Assembly (NCBI RefSeq): GCF_023698535.1
Contig: NZ_JALJCL010000005.1
Location: forward strand, 186,001 to 250,000
From: Halorientalis regularis
GTDB taxonomy: Archaea > Halobacteriota > Halobacteria > Halobacteriales > Haloarculaceae
DNA: 64,000 bases
Reading direction: 5' to 3'
Both the position numbers and the translations under genes were made by a program. Positions within the stretch are counted from its first letter, which is position 1, and every line of letters starts with the position of its first letter. The notes below the pieces were generated by a model. The model saw nothing but the letters and a program-made list of their open reading frames with translations, was not told where the DNA came from and did not search any database. Of this stretch, positions 9,450 through 18,553 are shown piece by piece.

Positions 9450-10183
9450 TCCGGTCGCTCGGCGTAGTCGATGGGGTCCCGGACGCCGCAGTTCTGGAAC
9501 GCCTCCAGCCGGAAGGCACAGGCGTCGCAGGTGCCACAGGCTGGCGCGTCGTCGCGGTAACAGCTCCAGGTCGACTCGTAGGGCACGCCCAGTTCGAGGC
9601 CGCGCTCGGCGATGTCCGTCTTGGACCACTCGACGAACGGCGCGACGAGGTCGATCTCCGTGTCGGGTTTCGTGCCGGCGTCGATCACGGCCTGAAAGGC
9701 GTCGAAGAAGGCGGGTCGGCAGTCGGGGTAGCCCGAGAAGTCCTCGCTGTGAGCGCCGATGAACACGGCCTCGCAGTCGTTGGCCTCGGCGTAGGAGACG
9801 GCCATCGAGAGCAGGTTCGCGTTCCGGAACGGGACGTAGGAGGTGGGAATCTCGTCGCTGTCGGGGTCGGCGTCGGCGACCTCCATCTCGTCGTCGGTGA
9901 GGCTGGAGGCCCCGATGGCCGCGAGGTGGCCCGTCTCGACGTGGAGGGAGTCCGGAGCGTCGATCTCGGTGGCCAGCGCCTCGGCGCACTCACGTTCCTT
10001 GGCCTCGGTCTCCTGGCCGTAGGAGGTGTGCAGGAGGTAGGGATCGTAGCCGCGGTCGATGGCCTCGTAGACGGCGGTCGCGCTGTCCATGCCGCCCGAA
10101 ACGAGGATCACGGCGCGGCGGTCGTCGTCGCTGTCGGTCGATGCGTCGGCGGTCGAGTCGTCGGGTGGCGTGTCTTCGGTCAT
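9440..10183 (-). CDS. queC: 7-cyano-7-deazaguanine (preQ0) synthase QueC
   Basis: The 247-residue protein is an ATP-dependent enzyme turning 7-carboxy-7-deazaguanine and ammonia into preQ0. Evidence: an N-terminal PP-loop, VILVSGGMDSATAVYEA, after an acidic 20-residue lead, the mid-protein VPFRNANLLSMAVSYAE, and the C-terminal zinc cluster with Cys residues in CYRDDAPACGTCDACAFR. In archaea preQ0 is inserted into tRNA position 15 by ArcTGT and matured to archaeosine. It is the last gene of a queD-queE-queC operon, 22 bases after queE. Confidence 0.95.
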   Translation of the reverse strand: MTEDTPPDDSTADASTDSDDDRRAVILVSGGMDSATAVYEAIDRGYDPYLLHTSYGQETEAKERECAEALATEIDAPDSLHVETGHLAAIGASSLTDDEMEVADADPDSDEIPTSYVPFRNANLLSMAVSYAEANDCEAVFIGAHSEDFSGYPDCRPAFFDAFQAVIDAGTKPDTEIDLVAPFVEWSKTDIAERGLELGVPYESTWSCYRDDAPACGTCDACAFRLEAFQNCGVRDPIDYAERPDYT

Positions 10184-10205
10184 GGGTCGATGTGTCGGTC
10201 GGCGG

Positions 10206-11018
10206 TCAGGTTCCCGGCGCGTCGTTCCAGAGGTCGACGTGGAGCCGTGGGGTGTAGCGGTAGCCCCGGTCCAGCGCCAACTCGGCGACGGTCTCGCGCG
10301 TCCCGTCGAGTGCGTCCCGGGTCGTCCCCTCGGGCATCAACAGCACGTCGGAGTCGGCGACAGTTGCGCTCGCGGCCTCGCGGACGCGCTCGACGAGTCG
10401 GTCGATCTCGGCCATATCGTCGGGGCCGGTGACGACGAACTTCAGCTGGGTGTCGTAGGTCTCGACGAGGCGGGCCAGCGCGTCCAGGTCGAGCCGGTCG
10501 GTTTCGTGGCGCTCGGCGGCCGCGGCGTCGACCGGTTCCCCGTCGGGGCGGGGTGTCTCACCCTCGCCTCCGACACGGTCGGCCGAGGGCGTACTGCTGG
10601 CCAGTTTCGGGCTGACGCTGGCGAGGTCGATGGGGGCGTCGCGGTAGATCGTCCCGTTGGTCTCGACGGTGGTGTGGTACCCCGCGGCGTCGAGGCGGTC
10701 GAGCAGGGTCACCGACTCGTCGTGGAGCAGGGGCTCACCGCCCGTCAGGACGACGTGGTCGGCCCCGTAGTTCCCGACTTCGGCGACGATCTCGTCCAGG
10801 TCGAGCCAGGCGTGGGACGGCTCCCAGGAAGTGTGGTAGGAGTCACAGAACCAGCACCGGAGGTTACAGCCGCTAGTACGGACGAACACCGAGGGGACGC
10901 CCGCGAGACGGCCCTCGCCCTGCAGCGAGTGGAACAGTTCGTTGATCGGGAGGGCGTCCTCGGTGTCGGTCGCGTCGCCCTCGCCGGCCAAGTCCGCGGG
11001 ATCGGCGTCGACCGGCAT
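10206..11018 (-). CDS. queE: 7-carboxy-7-deazaguanine synthase QueE (radical SAM)
   Basis: The 270-residue radical SAM enzyme contracts 6-carboxytetrahydropterin to 7-carboxy-7-deazaguanine. The cluster-binding motif is CNLRCWFCDS (Cys-x3-Cys-x2-Cys), preceded by the QueE-type substrate loop INELFHSLQGEGRLAGVPS and followed by VVLTGGEPLLH. The ATG at 11018 overlaps the queD stop by one base, so translation is probably coupled. An acidic insert at about residues 140-180 (GEGETPRPDGEPVDAAAAE) is a typical halophilic expansion. Confidence 0.95.
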   Translation of the reverse strand: MPVDADPADLAGEGDATDTEDALPINELFHSLQGEGRLAGVPSVFVRTSGCNLRCWFCDSYHTSWEPSHAWLDLDEIVAEVGNYGADHVVLTGGEPLLHDESVTLLDRLDAAGYHTTVETNGTIYRDAPIDLASVSPKLASSTPSADRVGGEGETPRPDGEPVDAAAAERHETDRLDLDALARLVETYDTQLKFVVTGPDDMAEIDRLVERVREAASATVADSDVLLMPEGTTRDALDGTRETVAELALDRGYRYTPRLHVDLWNDAPGT

Positions 11019-11479
11019 CAGAACCCCGCACAGAGTTCGCCGGTCTCGGCCACCTCGACGGCCACCGCCGAGACAGTGTCGGGGAGACGCGATTCGAGGC
11101 GGCGTTCGAGCACGACGCTCATCACCTCGGCCGTCGGCGGGTGATCGAGGACGACCAGCGCGTCGCCGTCGCCGCTCTCCTCGAAGGCCTCGACCAGCGG
11201 GTCGCCCCGCTCGACGAGGAAGCGGTGATCCCACTCGTCGATTATCCTGGTAATATCGCCCTTGTCGACGACCCATCCCTCCGCGGTCAGCTCGCCGGTC
11301 ACGGCGACGCTGATCTCGTAGTTGTGGCCGTGTGGTCGCGCACACTTCCCGTCGTGATGCCGGATCCGATGGCCCGTACTGATGCGTATCGGCCGATCCC
11401 GGCCGACGTGGAGCGTCCGCTCGCCCGCGTCCGTGAGAGCGTCGGTGTCACGTCGCTCCCGTGTGGCGCTGTCGGTCAT
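11018..11479 (-). CDS. queD: 6-carboxytetrahydropterin synthase QueD
   Basis: The 153-residue T-fold enzyme makes 6-carboxytetrahydropterin from dihydroneopterin triphosphate. The motif CARPHGHNYEISVAV provides the catalytic Cys and the two zinc histidines of HGH. The first zinc His is in RISTGHRIRHHD. The active-site acid/His stretch near the C-terminal half contains DEWDHRFLVERGDP. The first 20 residues are an acidic extension. It is the first gene of the preQ0 operon and has a clear upstream TATA box. Confidence 0.95.
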   Translation of the reverse strand: MTDSATRERRDTDALTDAGERTLHVGRDRPIRISTGHRIRHHDGKCARPHGHNYEISVAVTGELTAEGWVVDKGDITRIIDEWDHRFLVERGDPLVEAFEESGDGDALVVLDHPPTAEVMSVVLERRLESRLPDTVSAVAVEVAETGELCAGF

Positions 11480-11498
11480 ATCCCAGGATTATCAGGCG

Positions 11499-11509
11499 AA
11501 TATAAAAAA
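11499..11509 (-). promoter_or_regulatory. TATA box of the queDEC operon
   Basis: On the minus strand the sequence reads TTTTTTATATTCG, centred about 25 bases before the queD ATG. This is the strongest TATA-like element in the surrounding GC-rich sequence and predicts a leaderless mRNA starting at or next to the ATG. Confidence 0.7.
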
Positions 11510-11599
11510 CTATCTCCCGTGGCTGGCCCTCACCCCGTAGTGGTGCCAGCCAGACTCCCGGAAAATCGGTATCAATTGTGGTAACGGCGGCGAACGCTG

Positions 11600-14551
11600 A
11601 TGTATGTCGGGCCCTTGCATCCAGTAATGACGGTGCCGGAGTCAGTATCACGCAAAATACTTCCGGAGGCGGTCGTCTACTACGACGATCAGTATCCGGT
11701 GGCGGCCGAGGAGTTGCGGCGCGGGCTCCGGTCGCTATCGTCGTTGTCGGTCGAGCAGTTCGGGGCGCTGGACGGGCAGCCCCCCGAGCCGGGCGACGGG
11801 CGGTTGACGCTGGTGTTCACCGAGACGGTTCCGGAGCGGGACGGGTTGACCGACCAGCCTGCCATCTGGATCACGACGACGGCGGACGTGGTGACGGCCG
11901 GCATCGACCGCGGTGCGACGGCCGTGTTCAACTGGGAGCCCGCGGACGGCTGGGAGATGCTGGAGGCGAAACTCCACCATCGGCTCGACGAGCGCTCGCA
12001 GTCGGCCGACGGCGACCGAGCGGTCCCCGAACAGGCGCTCCAGCGGATCAGCGACGGCGTGCTGGCACTGGACGACGAGTTCCGGATCACCTACCTGAAC
12101 AACGCGATGGCGTCGGTCCTGCGGGACGTGGACGGCGACGTTCGCGGCGATCCGCTCTGGGAGCACCTCTCGCGGGACGTGGCCGAGCGACTCCGGCCGT
12201 CGCTCGAACGGGCGATGGACGAGGGCGTGACCGTCACGACGGAGTTCCAGACGGCGGCGACCGAACGGTGGTACGAGGTGACCGCCTACCCCTCGGCGGA
12301 GGGCCTGTCGCTGTACGGCCGGGAAGTGACCGAGCGCAAACAGCGCGAGACCGAGCAGGCCCGCTACGAACACCTCGTGAAGACCGTCGGTGACGCCGTC
12401 TACATCCTCGATCCGGCGGGCCGGTTCACGTTCGTCAACGACGCGCTCTGTGAGATGACGGGCTACGACCGCGAGGACCTGCTCGGCTCGTCGGTCCACA
12501 TCATCAAGGACGACGAGACCGTGACGGAGGCCGAGGACGCCCTCCGGGACCTGCTCCGGAAACAGGCCGACAACGGTGGAATGCCCATCGCCAAACTCGA
12601 CGTAGAACTGCTCACCAGCGACGACGAGCGCATCCCGGCGACCGACCGGATGACCCTGCGCCCCCTCTCCGAGGACGGCGAGTTCACCGGGACCGTCGGC
12701 ACCCTCCGGGACATTAGCCGCCAGCGCCGCCGGCAGGACATCCTCAGCGGCATCCTCGAAAGCACGCAGGACATGATGGCCGCGACTACGACCGACGAGG
12801 TGGCCCAGCTGGTCGTCGACACCATCCGCGAGGTCTTCGAGTTCGATCTCGCCGCCGTCCGCGAACACGACGCCGAGACCGACCAGTTGATCCCGGTGGC
12901 CACCTCCGACGGGCTGGCGGACGTGATGGGCGAGCGACCCGCCTACGACCCTGGCGAAGGGGCGGTCGGGACCGCCTACACCGAGCAGCGACTGGTCGTC
13001 CGGGAGGACCTCGAAGGGATGGACGACGGCTACGACCGCGGCGGCGTCGAGATCGGTGGCTTCTGTCCGCTGGGCGAGCGGCGCACACTCAGCTTCGGCT
13101 CCAGCGACGGCGAGGGGTTCACCGACGACGAACTCCGGCTGGTGGAACTGCTCGCCGAGACCGCCGCCGCGGCCTTCGAGATGGTCACCCGCGAGGAGGA
13201 ACTCCGGCGCTACGAGGCCGTCGTCGAGGCCGCCGAGGACAAACTGTTCACGCTCGATGCGGACGGGACGATCACGCTCGCCACCGACCAGTTCGCGACC
13301 GCGGTCGGCTACGACCGCGAGACGCTGCCCGGCCACGACATCGCGGAGTTCGTCCCCGAGGAGATCGCCGCCGAGATCGGCGACCTGGACCGGCCCAGCG
13401 ACGTGGAGACCGACCTCCGGAGCCAGGACGGCGACCGCCTCCCCAGCCGGATTCGGACGGCCTGTTTCTCCAGTGCCTACGGGGATGGCGTCGTCGGCAC
13501 GGTCAAGGACCTCTCGGCGTTGCGCTCGGCCCAGCAGGCCGCCTCGCGCAACCGCCAGCGGTTCACCGAACTGTTCGAGACGCTGTCCGATCCGGTCGCG
13601 GACGTGGCGTACGGCGCCGACGGCGCGGTCGTCAGCCGGGCCAACGCCGCCTTCGCCGCGCTCTGTGACGAGACCGAGCGTTACCTCACCGACCGCCCGC
13701 TGACGGACGTGCGGACGGCCCTGCCCGAGGGCGTCGCCGAGGCGATGGCACCCGTCACGACGCCGGGTGCGAGCGTCGAGCGTGAGGTGACGACCCAGAC
13801 CGGCACCGAGCGCAAGCAGTACATCCTGAAGACGGTGCCATACGAGAGCGCCGACGGCGAGCGTGCCTTCGTCGTCCTGACCGACGTGACCGACCTGGCC
13901 CAGCGCGAGACCCACCTGCAGGTCCTCCACCGCCTGCTCCGGCACAACCTCCGCAACGAGACCACCGTCATCCAGGGGTACGCCGAGACGCTCCTGCAGA
14001 GCGACACCGACGATCAGGTCGACGAGTTCGCCCAGCAGATCTTCGAGGCGAGTTCGTCGCTGGTCGACGCCTCCGACACCGCCCGGACGATCCAACGCGT
14101 CCTCCAGATGGACGGCGAGGAAGTGGCCTCGATCCCCGTCACGGAGGCCAGCGCGCAGATCCGCGACGAGGTCCTCGACGGCTACCCCGAGGCCGATCTC
14201 GCGACCGTGACCGACGGCACCGTGGCGTTCAGTCACAACCTGCTGGTCGGCGTCGAAGAACTCGTGGACAACGCGGTGGAGCACAGCGGCGAGGGGACAC
14301 CCGACGTCGGGGTCGAACTCGCGGACGGGCCGGAACCCGACACCGTCACCATCCGGGTCAGCGACGACGGCCCCGGGATTCCCGAATCCGAGTGGGACGT
14401 CGTGGCCGGCGAGCAGGAGATTACCCAGCTCCAGCACACCCAGGGACTGGGCCTCTGGCTCGTGCGCTGGGTCGTCGACAAGCACAGCGGCGACCTGACG
14501 CTCGAAGAGCGCGCGGACGGCACGACTGTCGCGATCACGCTCCCACGGTGA
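11600..14551 (+). CDS. large multi-PAS/GAF sensor histidine kinase
   Basis: The 983-residue cytoplasmic kinase is built from many sensor modules. Approximate layout: a receiver-like N-terminal domain without a clear phospho-Asp site (15-120), PAS (125-225), PAS (240-365, with YILDPAGRFTFVNDALCEMT), GAF (370-520), PAS (525-640), PAS (650-765), then HisKA with LLRHNLRNETTVIQGYAE and HATPase with ELVDNAVEHSGEG, VSDDGPGIPESE and GLGLWLVRW. The 'RHNLRNE' phosphoacceptor box is the haloarchaeal signature class. The GAF domain resembles those of bacterio-opsin activator-like sensors. The ATG at 11600 follows an AT-rich stretch (atcaattg) at about -27; an in-frame ATG at 11627 is possible. The gene ends two bases before a convergent second kinase. 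Confidence 0.85.
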   Translation: MYVGPLHPVMTVPESVSRKILPEAVVYYDDQYPVAAEELRRGLRSLSSLSVEQFGALDGQPPEPGDGRLTLVFTETVPERDGLTDQPAIWITTTADVVTAGIDRGATAVFNWEPADGWEMLEAKLHHRLDERSQSADGDRAVPEQALQRISDGVLALDDEFRITYLNNAMASVLRDVDGDVRGDPLWEHLSRDVAERLRPSLERAMDEGVTVTTEFQTAATERWYEVTAYPSAEGLSLYGREVTERKQRETEQARYEHLVKTVGDAVYILDPAGRFTFVNDALCEMTGYDREDLLGSSVHIIKDDETVTEAEDALRDLLRKQADNGGMPIAKLDVELLTSDDERIPATDRMTLRPLSEDGEFTGTVGTLRDISRQRRRQDILSGILESTQDMMAATTTDEVAQLVVDTIREVFEFDLAAVREHDAETDQLIPVATSDGLADVMGERPAYDPGEGAVGTAYTEQRLVVREDLEGMDDGYDRGGVEIGGFCPLGERRTLSFGSSDGEGFTDDELRLVELLAETAAAAFEMVTREEELRRYEAVVEAAEDKLFTLDADGTITLATDQFATAVGYDRETLPGHDIAEFVPEEIAAEIGDLDRPSDVETDLRSQDGDRLPSRIRTACFSSAYGDGVVGTVKDLSALRSAQQAASRNRQRFTELFETLSDPVADVAYGADGAVVSRANAAFAALCDETERYLTDRPLTDVRTALPEGVAEAMAPVTTPGASVEREVTTQTGTERKQYILKTVPYESADGERAFVVLTDVTDLAQRETHLQVLHRLLRHNLRNETTVIQGYAETLLQSDTDDQVDEFAQQIFEASSSLVDASDTARTIQRVLQMDGEEVASIPVTEASAQIRDEVLDGYPEADLATVTDGTVAFSHNLLVGVEELVDNAVEHSGEGTPDVGVELADGPEPDTVTIRVSDDGPGIPESEWDVVAGEQEITQLQHTQGLGLWLVRWVVDKHSGDLTLEERADGTTVAITLPR

Positions 14552-14553
14552 CC

Positions 14554-15567
14554 TCAGGCGAACTCGACGCCCCCGAAGACGAACCGTGCGCCCGTGCCGT
14601 CCCCGTCTCGGTCGGTCGTCGTGACCGACCAGCCGTGTGCCTTCGCGATCTTGGCGACGATAGCCAGTCCGATGCCGGAGCCGCCTTCCTCGCCGGACTC
14701 GCCCGGCTCGAACAGCCAGTCGCGGTCGCCGTCGGGGAGTCCGGGGCCGTCGTCGGCGACGACGAAGCCGTCGTCGGTGGTGTCGACCCGGATCGAGACC
14801 GGTCCGTCGCCGTGTTCGACCGAATTGCGAAAGAGGTTCTCGAAGAGCTGTCGGAGCCGGCGGGGGTCGGCGACGATTTCGCGGTCGGTCGCGACGGTGA
14901 GGGTCGCGTCGCCAGTCTCGACGGTCGACCAGGCATCGTGGGCGACGGTGGCGAGTGAGACCGGTTCGGCCTCGCCGACCATCTCGCCCTCCCGGGCCAG
15001 CGTCAGGAGGTCCTCGATGAGGCTCTCCATCCGGGAGAGGGCGCTATCGACCATCTCCAGTTCGTCGCTGTCGCCGTCGGTGCGCAGGAGTTCGAGATAG
15101 GAGTGGGCGACGTTCAGCGGGTTGCGCAGGTCGTGGGCGACGATGCCGGCGAAGGTGTCCAGACGCTCGTTTCGCTCCTCGAGTTCGCGCTCGCGAGCGC
15201 GAAGCTCCGAGCGGTCCCGGATCGTCCCGAAGTTGTACGGCGTGCCGTCGATCCGGCGGCGGGTCGTCACCGTCGAGACCGGGACCGTCCGCTCCCCCAC
15301 CGCGTGTTCGGTGTCCGCGGTCCGGGTCTCGCCCTCCGAGAAGGAGCCCCAGTAGTCCTCGAATCGGTCGGCTTCGAGTTCGGTCGCGACCGCCCAGACG
15401 GGTCGGCCGACGAGGTCGTTACGCGTCGTCTCCAGCAGGTCCGCGTACGCGGCGTTGACGTATCGGAACACCCCCTCCGCGTCGTAGATCGCGACGCCGA
15501 CACCGACCGCCTCCACCATCTCCTCGAAGACGGCCGGATCGAGGTCGTCCGAGTAAGAACTGCACAT
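14554..15567 (-). CDS. PAS sensor histidine kinase
   Basis: The 337-residue soluble kinase has one PAS domain (about 10-125, VGVGVAIYDAEGVFRYVNAA), a short coiled coil, a HisKA domain with GIVAHDLRNPLNVAHSYLE, and a HATPase with NLFRNSVEHGDG, VADDGPGLPDGDRD and GSGIGLAIVAKIAKAHGW. Its kinase core is close to that of the kinase at 2563-3999 (same HDLRNPLN and FENLFRN stretches), so the two are probably paralogues. The ATG at 15567 (MCSSYSDDL) is preferred, because the upstream in-frame extension is basic and overlaps the next gene. Confidence 0.85.
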   Translation of the reverse strand: MCSSYSDDLDPAVFEEMVEAVGVGVAIYDAEGVFRYVNAAYADLLETTRNDLVGRPVWAVATELEADRFEDYWGSFSEGETRTADTEHAVGERTVPVSTVTTRRRIDGTPYNFGTIRDRSELRARERELEERNERLDTFAGIVAHDLRNPLNVAHSYLELLRTDGDSDELEMVDSALSRMESLIEDLLTLAREGEMVGEAEPVSLATVAHDAWSTVETGDATLTVATDREIVADPRRLRQLFENLFRNSVEHGDGPVSIRVDTTDDGFVVADDGPGLPDGDRDWLFEPGESGEEGGSGIGLAIVAKIAKAHGWSVTTTDRDGDGTGARFVFGGVEFA

Positions 15568-15592
15568 ACAGTCGAATTGGTTGGGGGCCACA

Positions 15593-16855
15593 TTAGTTGT
15601 CCGACCGCGACCGGAACCGCGAGAGCGGCTCTCGGAGCGCCCACGCGTCGGCCTCGGGATCGAGGGTCGACGGTTCCACACCCGTCTCCGTCACGATTCC
15701 GGCGTGGTACAGCATCGTCTTCAGCTGGAACACCGTCGGCGAGTGGTACACCACGCCGTCAGTCAGCGCGTCTCGCTGGAGGTCACCCTCGGCAGTCAGA
15801 ACCCGCTGGCGCACGTCGTCGGTCCCCCGGAGGAACAACTCGACGGTGAACGTCGGGTGGGTCTCGTGACAGTACTCGACGAGTTCGACCAGTGACGGCT
15901 CGGGCTGGCCGTCGTCGGCCAGCCGCTGGAGCCGGTCGACCAGCAGTTGCGTCGCGGGGTACTGGTACACCACGCGGCGGGTGAGCTGGCCCCAGCGCGG
16001 CGCGAGGTCGCAGAACCGCTTTTGCGAGCGTTTCCACTCGCGGAACTGGTCGAGTGCCGCGTCGACGCTCCCGTACGCCCGGAGGCCGAAGCGGACGACT
16101 TCCTCGCCCAGCGGCGTCAGCCGTGGGCCGTCGTGGCGGTCCTCGATCAGGTCGAGGAAGGCCGCGCCGACCCGGGCCGCGTCGGTCGCGCCGACGACCC
16201 GCTCGGCCAGCACCGCCTCGGTGTCTCCCTCGTGGACCAGCGCCAGCGGGTAGGCGAGGTAGTTCTTCGGGTGGTTCAGCCCGAAGTTCCGGTCGGCGAC
16301 GCCCTGAGCGCTGGCCTGGAAGCGGATGGCGTCGGCCTCGCCGGTCGGCCGCGCGCCCACGGCGCGGGGTCGGACCTCGGGCGTGACCGTGCCGTCTTCG
16401 GCGACGGCCAGAATCCCGACGTTCACCTCCCGTGCCAGCGTCAGCGCCGACTGCGGGATCGACCCGGCCGGCGCGGCGACCATGGCGACGTTGGCCTCGT
16501 CCAATCGGTCGTAGGCCTGGACGATGCCCCGCTCCACGTCGGCGGTTCCCGTCGCCGTCCGGCCCTTGGCCTCGACGGCCAGCAGGGGCGGGTGATCGCC
16601 CACGCGGTCGACCGCCAGGAGGTCGTTTTCGAGCGCAGGTACGCCCACCAGATCGGGATACCCCGACCCCACCTGGACGTGGTTGAACGGGGCGAGCAGG
16701 TCCTGGAGGTCGGGGTCGATGCGGCGGTCGTCGATCCAGCGGTCCTGTGCGAACTGGGTGTCGACGACGGCGTAGGCGTCGGTGCCGTCCTCGGGGAACA
16801 GGTGCGCCTTCGCGCCCGCGAGGACGTGCGGTTCCGTCAGCGCCGCGGTTGCCAT
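15593..16855 (-). CDS. unknown protein with a possible PD-(D/E)xK nuclease-like N-domain
   Basis: The 420-residue soluble protein has an N-terminal alpha/beta region. It contains a GYPDLVGVP stretch (about 67-75), then PPLLAVEAKGRTATG (about 92-106). A 'D ... E-x-K' pair of this kind is the core pattern of PD-(D/E)xK folds, so a nuclease-like fold is plausible but unproven. Residues about 210-300 look like a winged helix (DGPRLTPLGEEVVRFGLRAY). The C-terminal 100 residues are helical (SLVELVEYCHETHPTF). I recognise it only as a conserved haloarchaeal hypothetical. It is divergent from the gene at 16943, with 87 bases between the starts. Confidence 0.6.
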   Translation of the reverse strand: MATAALTEPHVLAGAKAHLFPEDGTDAYAVVDTQFAQDRWIDDRRIDPDLQDLLAPFNHVQVGSGYPDLVGVPALENDLLAVDRVGDHPPLLAVEAKGRTATGTADVERGIVQAYDRLDEANVAMVAAPAGSIPQSALTLAREVNVGILAVAEDGTVTPEVRPRAVGARPTGEADAIRFQASAQGVADRNFGLNHPKNYLAYPLALVHEGDTEAVLAERVVGATDAARVGAAFLDLIEDRHDGPRLTPLGEEVVRFGLRAYGSVDAALDQFREWKRSQKRFCDLAPRWGQLTRRVVYQYPATQLLVDRLQRLADDGQPEPSLVELVEYCHETHPTFTVELFLRGTDDVRQRVLTAEGDLQRDALTDGVVYHSPTVFQLKTMLYHAGIVTETGVEPSTLDPEADAWALREPLSRFRSRSDN

Positions 16856-16942
16856 GGCTGGGTTTGGGCGAGCCCCGACAAGAAGACTTGGACCGCCACC
16901 CTCGCGCGCAACGTTTGTGTCCGCTCGGCCCCTGAAGCGGGT

Positions 16943-17707
16943 ATGTCGACTGCCGACGATCACCGCTCACGGGCCGTCGCCGCACTCGCGGATCGGGACT
17001 ACGAATCAGCCGGCGACGCGTACACGCGCTCCGCGTGGGCGCGCCTCGCGGAGCCACGGGCGGGACAGAACCCGTTCGAGGCCGACGAGAACGGCTGGGT
17101 CGGGAAGGGACTCGCGTCGCTCGTGATCGCGGCCGTGGCCTATCGCGTCGCGGACCGGCCGTCGCGTGCCACGCACCGGGGCGTGGAGGGCGTCGCAGTC
17201 GCTCGCGACCTCGACCGGGCGCTCGATCACCCCGTCCAGCGCGCCTGTCTCGACGAGTTCGTCGCGGACTGTCGGGTCGCGGGCGGGCTGGACGACGCCG
17301 CCACGGCCTACGGCGAGGCCGCCGAGGCCTACGAGGCGGCCGCCGACGCGGTCGAGAGCCCCCAGCGCTGGGGGACGACGCCGCTGTTCGAGGCCGCCGC
17401 GGGGCCGCTCCAGCAGGCGGCCCGGAGCGTGGCCAACGGCGAGATCGCGATCGCCTGGGAGGACCTCCACGGGTCGGACCCGTCGAACCCGGGGCCGTTC
17501 CTCGCTCACCGGGCCCGGTACAAGCGCCGGCGGTTTCCGGAACTCCTCGATCGGGTCCTCGCCGACGGGCATCTGGCCGCGCCCCGGGGCACCACCGAGT
17601 ACGACAACGCGAACCACCGCTGTCCGGCCTGTGACGCGACGGACGTGAACTGGGTCGCCGGCCACACCCTCTGTCTGCGGTGTTCGACGCCGATGACCGA
17701 CCAGTGA
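16943..17707 (+). CDS. helical repeat protein with C-terminal zinc ribbon
   Basis: The 254-residue soluble protein begins with a TPR-like helix pair (RAVAALADRDYESAGDAYTR). Further Ala-rich helices around 110-140 contain GLDDAATAYGEAAEAYEAAA. It ends in a zinc ribbon whose four Cys lie in HRCPACDATDVNWVAGHTLC and LRC. The architecture suggests a scaffold or nucleic-acid/protein adaptor; no enzymatic motif is visible. The ATG at 16943 lies about 29 bases after an AT-leaning acgtttgtg. The stop overlaps the next gene (GTGA). Confidence 0.65.
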   Translation: MSTADDHRSRAVAALADRDYESAGDAYTRSAWARLAEPRAGQNPFEADENGWVGKGLASLVIAAVAYRVADRPSRATHRGVEGVAVARDLDRALDHPVQRACLDEFVADCRVAGGLDDAATAYGEAAEAYEAAADAVESPQRWGTTPLFEAAAGPLQQAARSVANGEIAIAWEDLHGSDPSNPGPFLAHRARYKRRRFPELLDRVLADGHLAAPRGTTEYDNANHRCPACDATDVNWVAGHTLCLRCSTPMTDQ

Positions 17708-18111
17708 CCGACGCGCCGTCGCCCGCACCCGCCCCGCTCTCGCGCGACGGTCTGCTGGCCGGCGGCGCGCTGACGGCGCTGCTCGTCGTCGGTACCCTGA
17801 CCGGCGACGGCGGGCTCGTTCTCGATCCGCGGGCCGTCGTCGTCGGCGTCGGTGGCGCGCTCGCAGTCGAAGCGGCCTTCCTCCGCTACCCCGAGCGACT
17901 GCTCGGACTGTGGGCGCGGCCCGCGGTCGCGCTCGCCGGCGTCGGTGCAGTGGCCGGCCTCGGCGTGCTGGCGCTGTGGGCCGCCCGGTGGCTCCTGGGT
18001 GCGCTGATCTGGGGGCTGGGGACCTACCTCGGCCTGCTGGCCTGTGTTTTGCTCGGAGTCGGGAACCCGCTGGCGGTACTCCCGGGGCTGGGCGGTCGGA
18101 GTGAAGACTGA
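17704..18111 (+). CDS. small membrane protein, unknown function
   Basis: The 135-residue protein starts at a GTG that overlaps the previous stop codon (GTGA), so translation is coupled. It has three to four hydrophobic segments: about 15-33, 42-60, 70-92 and 95-115. No charged functional residues stand out within the membrane. An upstream in-frame ATG at 17680 lies inside the preceding gene's zinc ribbon and is less likely. Function unknown. Confidence 0.6.
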   Translation: MTDAPSPAPAPLSRDGLLAGGALTALLVVGTLTGDGGLVLDPRAVVVGVGGALAVEAAFLRYPERLLGLWARPAVALAGVGAVAGLGVLALWAARWLLGALIWGLGTYLGLLACVLLGVGNPLAVLPGLGGRSED

Positions 18112-18129
18112 AAACCGCTACGAGAGTCC

Positions 18130-18294
18130 TCAGGAGAGGTCCGGGACGACGGGTGCGTCGCGTTCCGCGAGTACCACTTTGCCGTTCGATGCCGTCGTCG
18201 CGCGCCCGCCGTCGGGCTGGACGCGTCGCGTGGGCGTCTCCGGAACCATCGGGGCTGGTCGACCGTCGGCGTCTGTCCGCTGTCGAGCTGTCAT
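18130..18294 (-). CDS. 54-residue conserved-type small soluble protein
   Basis: The ATG at 18294 opens a 54-codon frame with a basic, Pro/Thr-rich N-terminus (MTARQRTDADGRPAPMVPET) and an ordered-looking end containing GKVVLAERDAPVVPDLS. Codon usage matches the genome, with GC-rich third positions. It lies in a 442-base interval otherwise without a gene. On the minus strand a TATA-like GGTTTAACATC about 50 bases upstream implies a leader of about 25 bases containing a perfect hairpin. Function unknown; chance remains possible at this length. Confidence 0.5.
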   Translation of the reverse strand: MTARQRTDADGRPAPMVPETPTRRVQPDGGRATTASNGKVVLAERDAPVVPDLS

Positions 18295-18304
18295 TGTGGT
18301 ACTC

Positions 18305-18320
18305 ACGGACTTCCGTCCGT
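18305..18320 (-). promoter_or_regulatory. hairpin in the leader of the 54-codon gene
   Basis: ACGGAC-TTCC-GTCCGT (either strand) forms a perfect six-pair stem with a four-base loop, 11 bases before the ATG at 18294. It falls between the putative TATA element (plus-strand about 18342-18350) and the start codon, so it would be in the mRNA leader or mark an operator. Confidence 0.4.
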
Positions 18321-18553
18321 ACCCAACTCTGTGACGTCCAGGATGTTAAACCTCATGGTCTTTCATTACGTTAGTGAGTCACTACCACACGGTAGGCCTG
18401 CACCGGTCGACGGCATCTGGCCGGCGGTGTGGGAACGGATACTGCCAGCACCGACGACCGCGACGACGGCCGTCCGACTGGCGTCCAGCGCGCATCGGTT
18501 GCCGTAGGTGGCCACACCGTGTCGCTCATTATCGTTTGGCCCGTACTCAGATC

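Noticed and set aside
11735-14485. Very long open frame on the minus strand opposite the large histidine kinase
   Set aside because: It is a shadow of GC-rich third positions; the plus-strand frame has clear PAS, GAF and kinase motifs, while the opposite translation has none.
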